In this document: in pieces, positions 1-9,543 of the stretch
Layout of the letters: each line of letters opens with the position of its first letter
Numbering within the stretch: position 1 is the first letter of the stretch
DNA from: Cyclobacterium amurskyense
Lineage (GTDB): Bacteria > Bacteroidota > Bacteroidia > Cytophagales > Cyclobacteriaceae
Assembly (NCBI RefSeq): GCF_001050135.1
Contig: NZ_CP012040.1
Location: 1,240,001-1,304,000, forward strand
Direction of reading: 5' to 3'
Length of the DNA stretch: 64,000 bases
Translations under genes and position numbers: made by a program
Notes under the pieces: model-generated
Database searches by the model: none
Told to the model about the DNA's origin: nothing
What the model saw: only the letters and a program-made list of their open reading frames with translations

Positions 1-1192
1 AAACGGCTTGTTGTTTTCAAACTCCGCACTATCTTTTCGGGTTTTCGCGTTTTTAATTCTACTTTTTCAGGTGTACTATACAAATCGTATGCTAATTAAT
101 AACAATGCATATGAGGATTCTAATTACATCCCTGCATTTGTAATGATTTTATTGTTTCAACTGTCTTTTGACTTCATGACACTTTCACCTGCTTTGATGG
201 GAAGCACATTTGTATTGTTGGCCCTATCAAGGCTTTTGAGCCAAACTACTGTAAACACAAACACTGTCCCTTCAATTCTGCTTATGGGCGTTTTTGCTGG
301 TATTGCCTTTTGTTTTCATTTTCCCTATATAGCGTTTTTACCCCTATTGATTTTTTCCGGATTACTTATCAATGGTTTTTCATTTCAGCAGCTTTCATTA
401 ATACTTACAGCATTCCTTTTACCTGTGGTTTTTTGTGCCTTGTACTATTTCTGGCAAGATGGATTGTCCTATTTCATCGAAATGTACTTTACCCTAGCCT
501 TGAAAATAGAAAAGATCTATCATGTCAATTTTAAAGATCTAAGTTACATTTTCTCCTTACCGTTTTTAATTGCCATAGTAGGTTATTTAAAAAACAATGT
601 AATGAGAAGAATGACTGTAAATCAGCAGAAGCACAATCAGTTGTTTTTGTTATTCTTGCTTTTTAATATTGGGATGTTTTTTTTAATGGATAGGATAAGC
701 CCCTACCAGTTTATTGGAGCAGTTCCAGTATTGACCTATTTTATCAGTCATTTTTTCACTATCTCTAAAAACAAACTCACTCAAACTATTATTGGCTATA
801 GTTTCTTTCTAATAATCCCTCTTATAGGATATAGCTGGACTTTTTACCTATTGAATGACAGCTCATTTAATGCTTATAAATTAAAAAGTACAAAAAATCA
901 TGATATACTTGAAGGTAAATCAGTCATGGTTTTGGGTAACGAGCTGAGCCCTTACCAAAGCGCCATTATGGCAAGCCCCTACCTTAACTTCCGACTTACA
1001 GAAGTATACTTCACAAAATTAGGGGAAATGGAAAGGAAGACAAGATTCTATCAAGACCTGAAAAAAATGCAACCAGAAATCATTATCGATGAAGCAGGTT
1101 TATTTGACCAGTGGGTTGAAGGTCTCCCCAAAATAATACCCCTATATACCAGATCCAATAGTGGTCTCATATATAGGGGTAAACAGGATTGA
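1..1192 (+). CDS. DUF6427-type integral membrane protein (5' end outside window)
   Basis: The reading frame is open to the left edge, so the start lies outside the window and about 396 residues are visible. They hold roughly nine hydrophobic segments, ending in a soluble tail of about 100 residues. The phrase LSPALMGSTFVLLALSRLL resembles the LSPAL...LLLALNR signature I associate with DUF6427, a Bacteroidota family of unknown function with a glycosyltransferase-C-like membrane topology. I recall this by sight and have not searched it. The gene runs tail to tail into rpiB, 26 bp away. No terminator hairpin is visible between them. Function is unknown; an envelope glycan role would be a guess from topology. 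Confidence 0.6.
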   Translation, partial: NGLLFSNSALSFRVFAFLILLFQVYYTNRMLINNNAYEDSNYIPAFVMILLFQLSFDFMTLSPALMGSTFVLLALSRLLSQTTVNTNTVPSILLMGVFAGIAFCFHFPYIAFLPLLIFSGLLINGFSFQQLSLILTAFLLPVVFCALYYFWQDGLSYFIEMYFTLALKIEKIYHVNFKDLSYIFSLPFLIAIVGYLKNNVMRRMTVNQQKHNQLFLLFLLFNIGMFFLMDRISPYQFIGAVPVLTYFISHFFTISKNKLTQTIIGYSFFLIIPLIGYSWTFYLLNDSSFNAYKLKSTKNHDILEGKSVMVLGNELSPYQSAIMASPYLNFRLTEVYFTKLGEMERKTRFYQDLKKMQPEIIIDEAGLFDQWVEGLPKIIPLYTRSNSGLIYRGKQD

Positions 1193-1218
1193 TCCTATAG
1201 GAGTATTGTTGCCTAAAA

Positions 1219-1656
1219 TTATTTACAGGCAATTTTATCTACCCTTCGGGCATGTCTTCCGCCTTCAAACTCTGTACTAAGGAAGGTATCAACCATTTTT
1301 TTAGCTAAGTCAAAAGAGACAAATCTTGCTGGTATTGAAATAAGATTGGCATCATTGTGTTGTCTAGAAAGTGCTGCCAACTCTTCGTTCCAGCAAATGG
1401 CAGCTCTTATACCTTGATGTTTATTTGCTGTGATGGCTACGCCATTTCCACTTCCACAAATAATAATCCCTCGCTCCATTTCTCCTGAGGTCATTGCATT
1501 ACACAATGGATGGATAAAATCAGGGTAATCAACAGATTCATCTGAGAATGGCCCGAAATCCTTTACTTCAAAGCCCTGCTTCTTCAGAATTTCTATTAAC
1601 TCTTGCTTATAGGTAAATCCTGCGTGATCACCTCCGATTGCAATAATATTTGACAT
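1219..1656 (-). CDS. rpiB: Ribose-5-phosphate isomerase B (RpiB/LacAB family)
   Basis: RpiB interconverts ribose 5-phosphate and ribulose 5-phosphate in the non-oxidative pentose phosphate pathway. The 145 residues match the family's usual length. Visible landmarks are GGDHAGF at the N terminus, SVDYPDF, and the active-site loop CGSGNGVAITANK with the catalytic cysteine of the RpiB type, followed by IRAAICWNEELA. The gene is the last of the minus-strand run glyA-tatC-rpiB, 10 bp after tatC, so it is probably co-transcribed. The neighbours share no pathway with it beyond one-carbon and sugar metabolism. Confidence 0.95.
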   Translation of the reverse strand: MSNIIAIGGDHAGFTYKQELIEILKKQGFEVKDFGPFSDESVDYPDFIHPLCNAMTSGEMERGIIICGSGNGVAITANKHQGIRAAICWNEELAALSRQHNDANLISIPARFVSFDLAKKMVDTFLSTEFEGGRHARRVDKIACK

Positions 1657-1666
1657 TTTTATTGAT

Positions 1667-2509
1667 TTATAATTCGTCTTCCTCTTCTCTACGCTTTTTC
1701 TCCAAACGTTTTGCTATAATTATTCCTGTTTCATAAAGAACAAGTATAGGCATAGCAATTAAGATCTGACTAATTACATCTGGTGGTGTAATTAATGCCG
1801 ACAATACTAAAATCACTACAATCGAGTGTCTCCTGTATGCTTTTAGCATCGCAGAAGATACAAGTCCTGCCTGTGTAAGGAAATAAATAACTACCGGAAG
1901 TTGAAACATTACTGCCGATGCCAAGACCAACATTACCAATGTGGAAACATAGGAGGTAATATCAAACTCATTCGCAATGGAAGGATCCAATTGGTAGTTT
2001 GAAAGAAAATTAATGGAAAGTGGAGATAAAATAAAATACCCGAAACTGGCACCTAGGAAGAACAATAAACTAACAAAGAAAACTGCTCCTCTTGCGGCAT
2101 TTCGTTCTTTGGCATATAATCCTGGACTGATAAATTTCCATATCTCCCAAAATACATATGGGAAAGCTGCAATCAATCCTACTACCAAACTGGAGGTAAT
2201 GTGCATAGAAAACTGCCCTGTCATCTGCCTACTTTGGAGGATGAAAGGGAGTTGATCAATGCAAAGCGCTGGAAGTGAAAGCTTTTCCGATAGCTGACAA
2301 AGCAGTCTGTAGGTAACAAAATCTACTTTGGCAGGACCAAGAATCACCTGACCAAACACAAAACCTTTAGAAAGGAATGCAGCGACCATAAAAACAAGAA
2401 TAGCTGAAACCGATCGCAATAAATGCCATCTCAACTGTTCTAAATGATCCAGAAAGGACATGCCATTCTCGTCTTCCTCTTCTTCTTCGTTATATTGATC
2501 GAGTGCCAC
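1667..2509 (-). CDS. tatC: Twin-arginine translocase subunit TatC
   Basis: TatC is the inner membrane receptor that recognises twin-arginine signal peptides and, with TatA, exports folded proteins. The 280 residues contain six hydrophobic segments and the signature FLDHLEQLRWHLL near the N terminus, plus FWEIWKFISPGLYAKER before the middle helices. The first periplasmic loop is long, which I believe is usual in Bacteroidota. The start used here is GTG and adds an acidic run (EEEEEDE); an ATG at 2461 giving MSFLDHLEQLR is an alternative. It lies between glyA (11 bp) and rpiB (10 bp). No tatA gene is present in the window. The PhoX-like protein at 33829-35238 is a likely client. Confidence 0.95.
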   Translation of the reverse strand: MALDQYNEEEEEDENGMSFLDHLEQLRWHLLRSVSAILVFMVAAFLSKGFVFGQVILGPAKVDFVTYRLLCQLSEKLSLPALCIDQLPFILQSRQMTGQFSMHITSSLVVGLIAAFPYVFWEIWKFISPGLYAKERNAARGAVFFVSLLFFLGASFGYFILSPLSINFLSNYQLDPSIANEFDITSYVSTLVMLVLASAVMFQLPVVIYFLTQAGLVSSAMLKAYRRHSIVVILVLSALITPPDVISQILIAMPILVLYETGIIIAKRLEKKRREEEDEL

Positions 2510-2520
2510 TTATTTTTATT

Positions 2521-3789
2521 TTAATATAAAGGAAATTGTACCATCCAGTCGTTCACTGTAGCTTTGATCTCTTCAAGTTTCGCCTCATCATCATGATGCA
2601 TAAGCGACTGGTCAATCAAGTCTACAATTTTCAACATATCGGATTCTACTAGCCCACGTGTAGTAATGGCTGCAGTACCGATACGCATTCCCGAGGTTAC
2701 AAATGGGGACTTGGTGTCAAATGGAACCATGTTTTTATTAATGGTTATGTCCACTTTGCCAAGTGTGTTTTCAGCAATTTTGCCGGTAAGTTCTTTATTT
2801 CTAAGGTCAATCAACATAAGGTGATTGTCTGTTCCCCCAGATATAAGTTGGTAGCCTCTTTTTACAAAAGCTTCAGCCATTACAGCTGCATTTTTCTTCA
2901 CCTGGATTACATATTCCATGTATTCGTCAGAAAGAGCTTCTTCAAATGCTATCGCCTTAGCAGCAATTATATGTTCCAAAGGACCTCCTTGAGTACCTGG
3001 AAATACACCTGAATCCAATAAGGCAGACATTTTCCTTAATTCACCTTTAGGATTTTTCAAACCAAAAGGATTGTCAAAATCGTCTCGCATAAGAATCAAT
3101 CCTCCACGAGGACCTCTTAAGGTCTTGTGCGTGGTAGTGGTCACTACATGACAAAACTCCAAAGGATCATTCAATAAACCTCTTGCAATTAATCCAGAAG
3201 GATGAGAAATATCCGCTAGTAGTATCGCGCCTACTTCATCTGCAATTGTTCGCAATCTTTCGTAATCCCAATCACGACTGTAAGCAGATGCTCCACAAAT
3301 CAATAGTTTAGGATTTACTTTTTTGGCTTGCTCTTCAACTTTATCGTAGTCAATGACTCCAGTTTCTTCCTCTACCCCATAAAAATGAGGCTCATATAGC
3401 TTTCCAGAGAAATTCACAGGGGATCCATGGGTAAGGTGACCACCATGAGAAAGATCAAAACCTAAAATAGCATCGCCTGCATTCAAACATGCTAAGAATA
3501 CTGCTGCATTTGCTTGTGCTCCTGAGTGAGGCTGCACATTGGCCCAAGATGCGCCAAATAGTGCTTTGGCTCGATCTATAGCGATCTGCTCAATTTCATC
3601 TACTACTTCGCAACCTCCATAATACCGCTTATTGGGTAGACCTTCGGCATATTTGTTTGTTAGCACGCTTCCTGCGGCTTCCATAACCTGCTTACTGGTG
3701 AAATTTTCAGAGGCGATCAGCTCTATTCCTCTTTTCTGTCTATCCTCTTCCTTTCCTATCAGGTCAAATATTAATTGATCTCTTTTCAT
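2521..3789 (-). CDS. glyA: Serine hydroxymethyltransferase
   Basis: GlyA is a PLP enzyme that converts serine and tetrahydrofolate to glycine and methylene-tetrahydrofolate, the main source of one-carbon units. The 422 residues are of normal length. Recognisable motifs are ELIASENF near the N terminus, the PLP-binding lysine segment VVTTTTHKTLRGPRGG, and SGMRIGTAAITTRG near the C terminus. It is the first gene of the likely operon glyA-tatC-rpiB. The start is an ATG at 3789. An overlapping 89-residue frame that covers its start region is not convincing as a gene. Confidence 0.97.
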   Translation of the reverse strand: MKRDQLIFDLIGKEEDRQKRGIELIASENFTSKQVMEAAGSVLTNKYAEGLPNKRYYGGCEVVDEIEQIAIDRAKALFGASWANVQPHSGAQANAAVFLACLNAGDAILGFDLSHGGHLTHGSPVNFSGKLYEPHFYGVEEETGVIDYDKVEEQAKKVNPKLLICGASAYSRDWDYERLRTIADEVGAILLADISHPSGLIARGLLNDPLEFCHVVTTTTHKTLRGPRGGLILMRDDFDNPFGLKNPKGELRKMSALLDSGVFPGTQGGPLEHIIAAKAIAFEEALSDEYMEYVIQVKKNAAVMAEAFVKRGYQLISGGTDNHLMLIDLRNKELTGKIAENTLGKVDITINKNMVPFDTKSPFVTSGMRIGTAAITTRGLVESDMLKIVDLIDQSLMHHDDEAKLEEIKATVNDWMVQFPLY

Positions 3790-4306
3790 GTATTGATCTG
3801 TTCTTTTCTCTGAATTGACATTCCTTGTAACTTACGCAAAAGAAATGAAAGTCAGACTTATTTCTATTTCGAAAGCCAAAATTACTCTTAAACAATGTAT
3901 AATCCAATTGTCTTTTCAATTTGATTGTTGCTAAAATCAATAAATTTGAGCCTTTCCTAATTAGGAAAGGCAACAATCCTCCCATCTCACTGAATCGAGC
4001 TCCAATTTTTAAGAATTTAACGCACTGTCCCATTAACTCGAATTAAGTAGTAAGATTCCTACAGGGGTAAATTACAGCTAGAAATTTCATGCTATGAATG
4101 AAGACAATCCAGTGAAACTTTCTTATCCTACATTGGCTCACTTCCAAGTAATATGCCCCTATCATCCTTGGGTATTCGCACCTAACTCATTTCCGTAAGG
4201 CCAAAATAATTATAAGAAACCCCACAATAGCCGATTACCCTATCATGACTTTGTTCTCAAACCTAAGTTTTAGCCTATCAGCCTAGCTATACTTCATTTA
4301 CCTTTT
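3790..4306. other. Intergenic region upstream of glyA, no gene seen
   Basis: About 517 bp separate glyA from the palindromic element at 4307. It should hold the glyA promoter, but I find no good TTTG/TAnnTTTG pair. A 34-codon frame at 4094-4198 begins with ATG, but I see no family resemblance and no ribosome binding site. The composition is AT-rich like other gaps here. Confidence 0.5.
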
Positions 4307-4519
4307 AACCCGAAATATGCAATAGACATTCTATTACATGCTGAAATCGCTTTAAAATCAGCCACTTCGTTGCTGTTTTCAATTTCACCATAGCGGTGCT
4401 ATGCTAAAATCTCCAAACAGACTGATTTTCTTGCGATTGCAACACTTCCCATAAACACGGGACAGGCTTCACCCCTGACTATTGTCAGGACGGAGAAATC
4501 CTATTACATAATCCGGGTT
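4307..4519. repeat. Nested palindromic repeat, long copy A (213 bp)
   Basis: The ends are AACCCGAAATATG and its near complement CATAATCCGGGTT. The left end continues through AATAGACATTCTATTACAT. The interior carries imperfect inverted arms (GTGCTGAAATCGC...AAAATCAG against CTGATTTTCTTGCGATTGCAAC) around the perfect short hairpin CATAGC-GGT-GCTATG. The sequence CTATTACAT occurs on both sides of the interior block. This copy also holds a module with the hairpin CCTGAC-TATT-GTCAGG that copy C lacks. No open reading frame of note lies inside. It resembles a non-autonomous MITE or a REP-like element. Confidence 0.85.
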
Positions 4520-4577
4520 TAACGGGAAAGGGATATAATTTCAATTTAGGGCTTAAATGACATATATTTGCCTGAAT

Positions 4578-4949
4578 ATGAATTTTGACCATCAACCAAA
4601 GACCTATTTCAATGGTACGGGTGCCAATGCTCTCCTAGTAAAACTAGCCTATCCTGAAAGTCAATGGGGAGAGGAGATTTGCATTTTCGCCAACTCGCTT
4701 GACGGATTTATCTATTATGAAATCGTTGATTTTTATGGAAATGAGTATTCCATAAAACCAAGTAAAAGTAGTCAGCCCCTTAAATTACAGGAATTGATTC
4801 TTTTGATAGAATCTATGGAAGTTGATAAGAAAGGTGAAATGGGGGCTATTAACCAAACCCTTTTGGGTATTCCTGTTGCAGAAAGCACGCTTTATCCACA
4901 ATTGAAAGATTATTTCGATCAAAAGAGAAGTCATTTCGGCTTTGCTTAA
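4578..4949 (+). CDS. Hypothetical protein, 123 residues
   Basis: I do not recognise this protein. It is short, soluble and mildly acidic, with no signal peptide or membrane segment, and begins MNFDHQPKTYFNGTGANALL if the ATG at 4578 is used. An upstream ATG at 4557 adds seven residues; neither has a convincing ribosome binding site. It stands alone on the plus strand, 58 bp after the palindromic repeat and followed by a weak hairpin. Sequence complexity and the balanced residue composition suggest a real gene rather than a chance frame. Confidence 0.55.
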   Translation: MNFDHQPKTYFNGTGANALLVKLAYPESQWGEEICIFANSLDGFIYYEIVDFYGNEYSIKPSKSSQPLKLQELILLIESMEVDKKGEMGAINQTLLGIPVAESTLYPQLKDYFDQKRSHFGFA

Positions 4950-4959
4950 TATAGGCCAA

Positions 4960-4989
4960 AAAGTAGGTATGTTCACCTAACCTACCTTT
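4960..4989 (+). terminator. Weak hairpin after the 123-residue gene
   Basis: The arms AAAGTAGGT (4960-4968) and ACCTACCTTT (4980-4989) pair with one bulged C. No T-run follows on the plus strand beyond the TTT in the arm, so its strength as a terminator is doubtful. Confidence 0.3.
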
Positions 4990-5040
4990 GCCCAGAACTG
5001 AAAATAATTGCTTTAGATCGTTTATTGTAGGGATTTTTAA

Positions 5041-5081
5041 AAATACAGGCAATCAAATGCTTCAGTTCTATTCCTGTATTT
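5041..5081 (+). other. Hairpin in the leader of the AEC transporter gene
   Basis: The arms AAATACAGG (5041-5049) and CCTGTATTT (5073-5081) are perfect complements with a 23-nt loop. It ends 25 bp before the ATG of the transporter. It could be a terminator for upstream transcription or a leader structure; nothing distinguishes the two. Confidence 0.3.
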
Positions 5082-5106
5082 AATTTAGTCCAAAGAATTT
5101 ATCACC

Positions 5107-6030
5107 ATGGCCAATATACTTATAGTAATTACCTCTATTCTAATAGGTATCGTTCTACAAAAAGTAAGGAACTTTCCTATTGAAGCTCCAAAGGCATTAA
5201 ATGCCTATTTGATTTATGTGGTCTTGCCTGCGGTTTCACTTCTGCATATTTCGAAGTTAGATTTAGGCCCAGCTTTGCTGCTTCCTATTTCTGTAGGATG
5301 GATCATATTTACCATCACTTGGCTTCTCTTCGGTTATTTGGGCAAACGTTTTAGTTGGGACAAAAAAACCATTGGCTGTCTGATTATTTGTGGCGGTCTA
5401 TCCAATACCGGTTTTATTGGCTATCCTGTCATTGAGGCAATTTATGGTGCAGAAGGTTTAAAAATTGCTGTGCTAATAGATCAGACAGGCTCATTCTTGG
5501 TAGTTAGCAGTCTTGCTATAATTGTGGCTTCATTGTATGGGTCAGAAAAATTGAGAAAAAGAGACATCTCAAAACAGATGTTGTTCTTTCCCCCGTTTAT
5601 GTTTTTTATCCTTGCCTTATTACTCAATATTTTCAAAATAGAAATCAGTGGTGTGGCAGAAAAAGTTCTTGAAAGCTTTTCGGGAACCCTTACCCCTATT
5701 GCGCTAATAGCCGTAGGCCTGCAGATCAAAATAAAAATCTCAGATATAAAGGACAATTACCTTTGGTATGGGCTGGCACATAAACTCCTGCTTATTCCGC
5801 TATTGATCTATGCCATATATCAATGGATTCCAGCAGGGAACCCTGATCAAAACCTTATTTTTAAGGTAAGTGTGATGGAGGCAGCCATGGCACCTATGAT
5901 TACCTCTTCCATAATTGCAACCAATTACAACCTGAGGCCTAAGCTGGCTTCCTTGCTCGTTGGGGTGGGTATTCCGCTTTCTGTCATTACACTGACAGGT
6001 TGGTATTACCTTTTAGAATACTTCCGTTAA
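5107..6030 (+). CDS. AEC family transporter (auxin efflux carrier type)
   Basis: The 307 residues form about ten hydrophobic segments in the two-times-five arrangement of the AEC/BART permeases, which in bacteria carry organic acids such as malate or malonate. Supporting sequence includes LNAYLIYVVLPAVSLLHIS near the N terminus, GGLSNTGFIGYPVIEAIYG in the middle, a typical AEC helix-break motif, and VMEAAMAPMITSSIIA near the C terminus. The substrate cannot be read from the sequence. The gene appears monocistronic and ends 5 bp before a short palindromic repeat. Confidence 0.85.
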   Translation: MANILIVITSILIGIVLQKVRNFPIEAPKALNAYLIYVVLPAVSLLHISKLDLGPALLLPISVGWIIFTITWLLFGYLGKRFSWDKKTIGCLIICGGLSNTGFIGYPVIEAIYGAEGLKIAVLIDQTGSFLVVSSLAIIVASLYGSEKLRKRDISKQMLFFPPFMFFILALLLNIFKIEISGVAEKVLESFSGTLTPIALIAVGLQIKIKISDIKDNYLWYGLAHKLLLIPLLIYAIYQWIPAGNPDQNLIFKVSVMEAAMAPMITSSIIATNYNLRPKLASLLVGVGIPLSVITLTGWYYLLEYFR

Positions 6031-6035
6031 CATAA

Positions 6036-6078
6036 AACCCGAAATATGCAATAGACATTCTATTACATAATCCGGGTT
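6036..6078. repeat. Nested palindromic repeat, short copy B (43 bp)
   Basis: This 43-bp copy consists only of the outer palindrome. The arms AACCCGAAATATGCAATAGA and TCTATTACATAATCCGGGTT pair at 17 of 20 positions around CAT. It equals the ends of copies A and C joined at the repeated CTATTACAT. It is therefore either the empty form of the element or a product of loss of the interior. Confidence 0.85.
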
Positions 6079-6128
6079 AAAGACAGTAAATAAAAAGTTA
6101 ATTTCAGGCTGCAATCAGTCGACAAAAT

Positions 6129-6168
6129 ATAGCGGTATCATTGCAAAGAAAGGCAACAATACCGCTAT
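6129..6168. terminator. Hairpin between convergent genes
   Basis: ATAGCGGTAT (6129-6138) pairs perfectly with ATACCGCTAT (6159-6168), with three further pairs nearer the loop after two mismatches. Flanking sequence on both sides is AT-rich. It lies between the convergent AEC transporter and AsmA genes and could end transcription from either side. Confidence 0.5.
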
Positions 6169-6245
6169 TATATTTATCTGGCTTGACTCCAAAATGTTTT
6201 ATTTATCCATTCCGTTAATTCATGGTAAATATTTGAAATTGAAGA

Positions 6246-9200
6246 TTATTCAGGTTTAGGACTTTCGGTTTCCGTAGATTTTTTCCTATTTGTAAATCCT
6301 TTAAGCAGGTTTTTCACTTCTTCTACCGCTTTTTCCTTGGTCTGATCTACCAATTTTGAGGCTTCCTGAACTACACTGTCTTTGGCCACTTCAGATTTCT
6401 CTTTAAACGCTTGCTTAAGACTGTCTTCTTTTGCTTTAAAATCAGCCGTAATTTTTTCTTTCACATCCTCTTTCTGTCCAGAAACTTTGCTTTTAAGTGC
6501 ATTGGAAATATAGGCCTCCAAACTTTCAGATGAAGCCATGGCCACATTAGGTCTTGCATAACTTCCACCAATATTGAATGCCAAAGGCACATTGGTATTG
6601 GAAAGATCAGAACCTACCAAACCTGAAACAAGGCCATTGATTTTTGTCCCGAATTTACTGGCAGGCACATCAATATTTACCAGGTAATTAATTCTTCCAT
6701 CAAAGCCTGTACTTCCTTGAATCTTTGCGGGGTAATCCCACAATTTCAATTCAAAAGGAGGAATATTTAACATACCATCTTCAATTCTCGCTGTAATATT
6801 CATAGGTTTCAAGCTGATGGTTGAGGTGTCTTCTAATTTAGTAAGACTGGTAATTCCTTTTACAAGGGGACTATCCTTTAGGGCTGTTTCCGCCAATCGA
6901 ATCAAACCTGAACCATCCAAACTGGACAATACCGGCATCATGTCCTGACCCAATAAACCTGAAAAAGAAAATTTTGTAGAGAATACTCCCGTAACATGCT
7001 GTGCAATAGGAGCAAAAGTTTGCACTGTCACGAAGGACTTGAAGGCATCTTGCACTCCAAGCTTAATAATGTCCAATGTCATATCAAATGCAGGTTTGGT
7101 AATATCTTTGGCATTGTAGCTACCATCAAATACCAATGAACCTCCCAGCATGTCTGTTTTGAAACCTTCCAGTTTAAGTACAGCATCTTTTACCCACACT
7201 TTACCTTCTGCATTATTGAGGGTAAGGTTATCATAAAGAATCTTATCCGCTTTCACTGACATTGTGAAGTCAATATTCTCCGGCAATGCAATTACTTGTA
7301 GGGAAGTTGTGTCTTCAGTGACACTTTCTGCTTCTGTCATCCATTCATTGACGTCAAAATTACTTGAATACACGGACAAATTCCCTATAAGATTCGTGTC
7401 TTCATCACTAAGAAGAAAGGCCATGTAATTGGTCAAAGTACCATTTGCTTGCACCGGACTTTTACCAAGTCTGGCATCCATTTTTGTCAGATTGATCGTT
7501 TTAGGACTGAAATTAGCCGAAGCTTCATTGATCCGTACACCTTGTGGGTAATCTTTATCAGCATAATAAAAATCATTTACCTGCAAATCTCCCTTGGTAT
7601 CAAGCTGCCCAAATCGATTGGCTTCAATGGCTTCATAACTACCTTTTGCATCAATATCTGCTTTGATTTTACCCTCCAATATGATGTCTTCCATGGGCAT
7701 TATCGCTGCTATTTTTCCCAAGTCCACAGCACCATGAACTGAAAAATCATAATTCATTGCCTTAAGATCATTTACTTTAAAAGCTCCAGTGATTTTTTCT
7801 CCCTCTAAATCAAACCCAAAATTGGGAACATTAATGGCGAAATCATTCATTTTACCAGTCTTGTTGTCTGCGACTGCCCGAACATTGATATTGTCTATAG
7901 GAGCTGGATAGGCTGCACTTTTAACATGCCCATTTGCCAATTCTACTTTTGCATTGATTACAGGAATAATTTGGGCCACACTATCGTATCTACCTTTTGC
8001 TGTAGCATCTATAGAAAGCTGACCTTTCAATTCCATATCTTCGATTGGAAAAATAGAAGTCAATTCCAAAAGGTCAAGTTTACCTTTTAACTGACCATCC
8101 ATTTCATAACTTACCAAGTCCTTGACCATAAACCTTCCAGAAACTGGTTGACTACCGAATTCAAGAGAAAAGGTTGAAAGATCAATGCTGGTGTAATTCA
8201 AATTTCCGGATTCATTGACAACCTTCAATTCTAGATTCACATGCTGTACAGGCCTTGGGAGATCTGGATATTGAAACATACCTTCTTTAATTGCTAGTCC
8301 AAACTGGAAAGAAGGAAAAGTATTTTCATTATAAACTCCTTTTAAGGCTCCAGAAAAATCCATTTCCCCTGAAGTTTTCAAATCATCAAAGGAGGCAGAA
8401 TAAACTCCCGGAACTAAAGAAAGTGCACTTCTGAAATTATTATCTTCTCCATAAAACTTCGCATCCATTTCTATGTCATCACCTGGCATTGCCAAATAGC
8501 CATCAATCCCAAAACCAAAATCATTCAACTTCAATGAGGCTCCATTAACCCCAAACTTCATGTTTTTTAAATCAACATTAATTTCTGAATCTATGGCCAG
8601 TGACTTACTAGTAAGGTATTCTATCCCCTCATAAGCGACATTGACAATATTGCCTTCTCCTTTAATTATAAGATCATAAACATCTAGCGTTAAATCACCA
8701 CTTCCAACAAAATCCATTGCAGACATGACCATTAGAAAGTCAAGTGATCGATCGTCATAGATAAAATCAAGATTTTCAATTTCAATTGATTCTATACCCA
8801 ATTGAAAATCTGAAGAAGTAGTATCAACAGGTTCTTCTACCTCACTTTCGTAGGCGATATCATAATTGGCCTGACCATCTTCCAGCACTTTCACATAAAT
8901 CTGACCATCTTTTAAGCGAATCCCCTCTAAACTTGGCTTATCACTAAAAATAACGGACAAAATATTAAGATCAACCTGCAACTCTCCCACATGTACCAAG
9001 GTGTCATTTTGGAAAGGAGGATTACCTTTTACTCCAAAATCACCCAATCCTGCTGATAAACTTGGGAAATTACTGAATACACTTAAACTGACTTTATCGC
9101 GGTCATAATAGACAGTGGCATTAACAGATTTGGCAAGCTCCTGATCAAGCTTATCAAAGATCTTGTCCTTAAACAAATAGGGCACGGCCACCAATGCCAA

Positions 9201-9248
9201 TAGGATCAATGCAAAAAAAGCAAAAATAATATAAGCGATTTTTTTCAT
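6246..9248 (-). CDS. AsmA family protein, 1000 residues
   Basis: The protein starts with a single membrane anchor (about residues 5-25), followed by a long periplasmic region rich in beta strand. Repeated phrases of the type LEGxIKADIDAKGSYE and LKGQLSIDATAKGRYD are typical of AsmA-like proteins. The region around residues 700-900 (LDGSGLIRLAETALKDSPL) resembles the AsmA C-terminal domain. The last 100 residues are a charged coiled-coil tail ending RKKSTETESPKPE. AsmA-like proteins form hydrophobic-grooved beta bridges proposed to move phospholipids between the membranes. It is monocistronic with no obvious partner beside it. Confidence 0.85.
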   Translation of the reverse strand: MKKIAYIIFAFFALILLALVAVPYLFKDKIFDKLDQELAKSVNATVYYDRDKVSLSVFSNFPSLSAGLGDFGVKGNPPFQNDTLVHVGELQVDLNILSVIFSDKPSLEGIRLKDGQIYVKVLEDGQANYDIAYESEVEEPVDTTSSDFQLGIESIEIENLDFIYDDRSLDFLMVMSAMDFVGSGDLTLDVYDLIIKGEGNIVNVAYEGIEYLTSKSLAIDSEINVDLKNMKFGVNGASLKLNDFGFGIDGYLAMPGDDIEMDAKFYGEDNNFRSALSLVPGVYSASFDDLKTSGEMDFSGALKGVYNENTFPSFQFGLAIKEGMFQYPDLPRPVQHVNLELKVVNESGNLNYTSIDLSTFSLEFGSQPVSGRFMVKDLVSYEMDGQLKGKLDLLELTSIFPIEDMELKGQLSIDATAKGRYDSVAQIIPVINAKVELANGHVKSAAYPAPIDNINVRAVADNKTGKMNDFAINVPNFGFDLEGEKITGAFKVNDLKAMNYDFSVHGAVDLGKIAAIMPMEDIILEGKIKADIDAKGSYEAIEANRFGQLDTKGDLQVNDFYYADKDYPQGVRINEASANFSPKTINLTKMDARLGKSPVQANGTLTNYMAFLLSDEDTNLIGNLSVYSSNFDVNEWMTEAESVTEDTTSLQVIALPENIDFTMSVKADKILYDNLTLNNAEGKVWVKDAVLKLEGFKTDMLGGSLVFDGSYNAKDITKPAFDMTLDIIKLGVQDAFKSFVTVQTFAPIAQHVTGVFSTKFSFSGLLGQDMMPVLSSLDGSGLIRLAETALKDSPLVKGITSLTKLEDTSTISLKPMNITARIEDGMLNIPPFELKLWDYPAKIQGSTGFDGRINYLVNIDVPASKFGTKINGLVSGLVGSDLSNTNVPLAFNIGGSYARPNVAMASSESLEAYISNALKSKVSGQKEDVKEKITADFKAKEDSLKQAFKEKSEVAKDSVVQEASKLVDQTKEKAVEEVKNLLKGFTNRKKSTETESPKPE

Positions 9249-9543
9249 ATCGAATTTATTGAAGGAAAAATTTTAAATTTTTAAATAAAAACCTGGGTAA
9301 ATTTACCAAATGCTGACTACATGGAATTTCAACGTTTTAACGAATCAATAGTTAATCAAATCGTAAATAAACTGTTTGAAAGCACCTAAGCCCTGAAATT
9401 AAAAACCATATCAGGACTAAAAAAAGCCAAAACTCAATCCTGATAAATTGAAGTTAGGCCGTCAAGTTAACTTCTTATCTACAAAAACAATACCGATAAA
9501 AATAGAATCGTAAAATATTACTGGTTAAAAAAAATAATAAAAA

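Noticed and set aside
3764..4033. 89-codon frame on the minus strand overlapping the glyA start
   Set aside because: It runs through the glyA start region with no family resemblance or ribosome binding site; glyA has a normal ATG and full length without it.
4094..4198. 34-codon frame beginning MNEDNPVKLSYPTLAH
   Set aside because: Too short, unlike any family I know, and without promoter, ribosome binding site or terminator; it may be a relic but cannot be supported.
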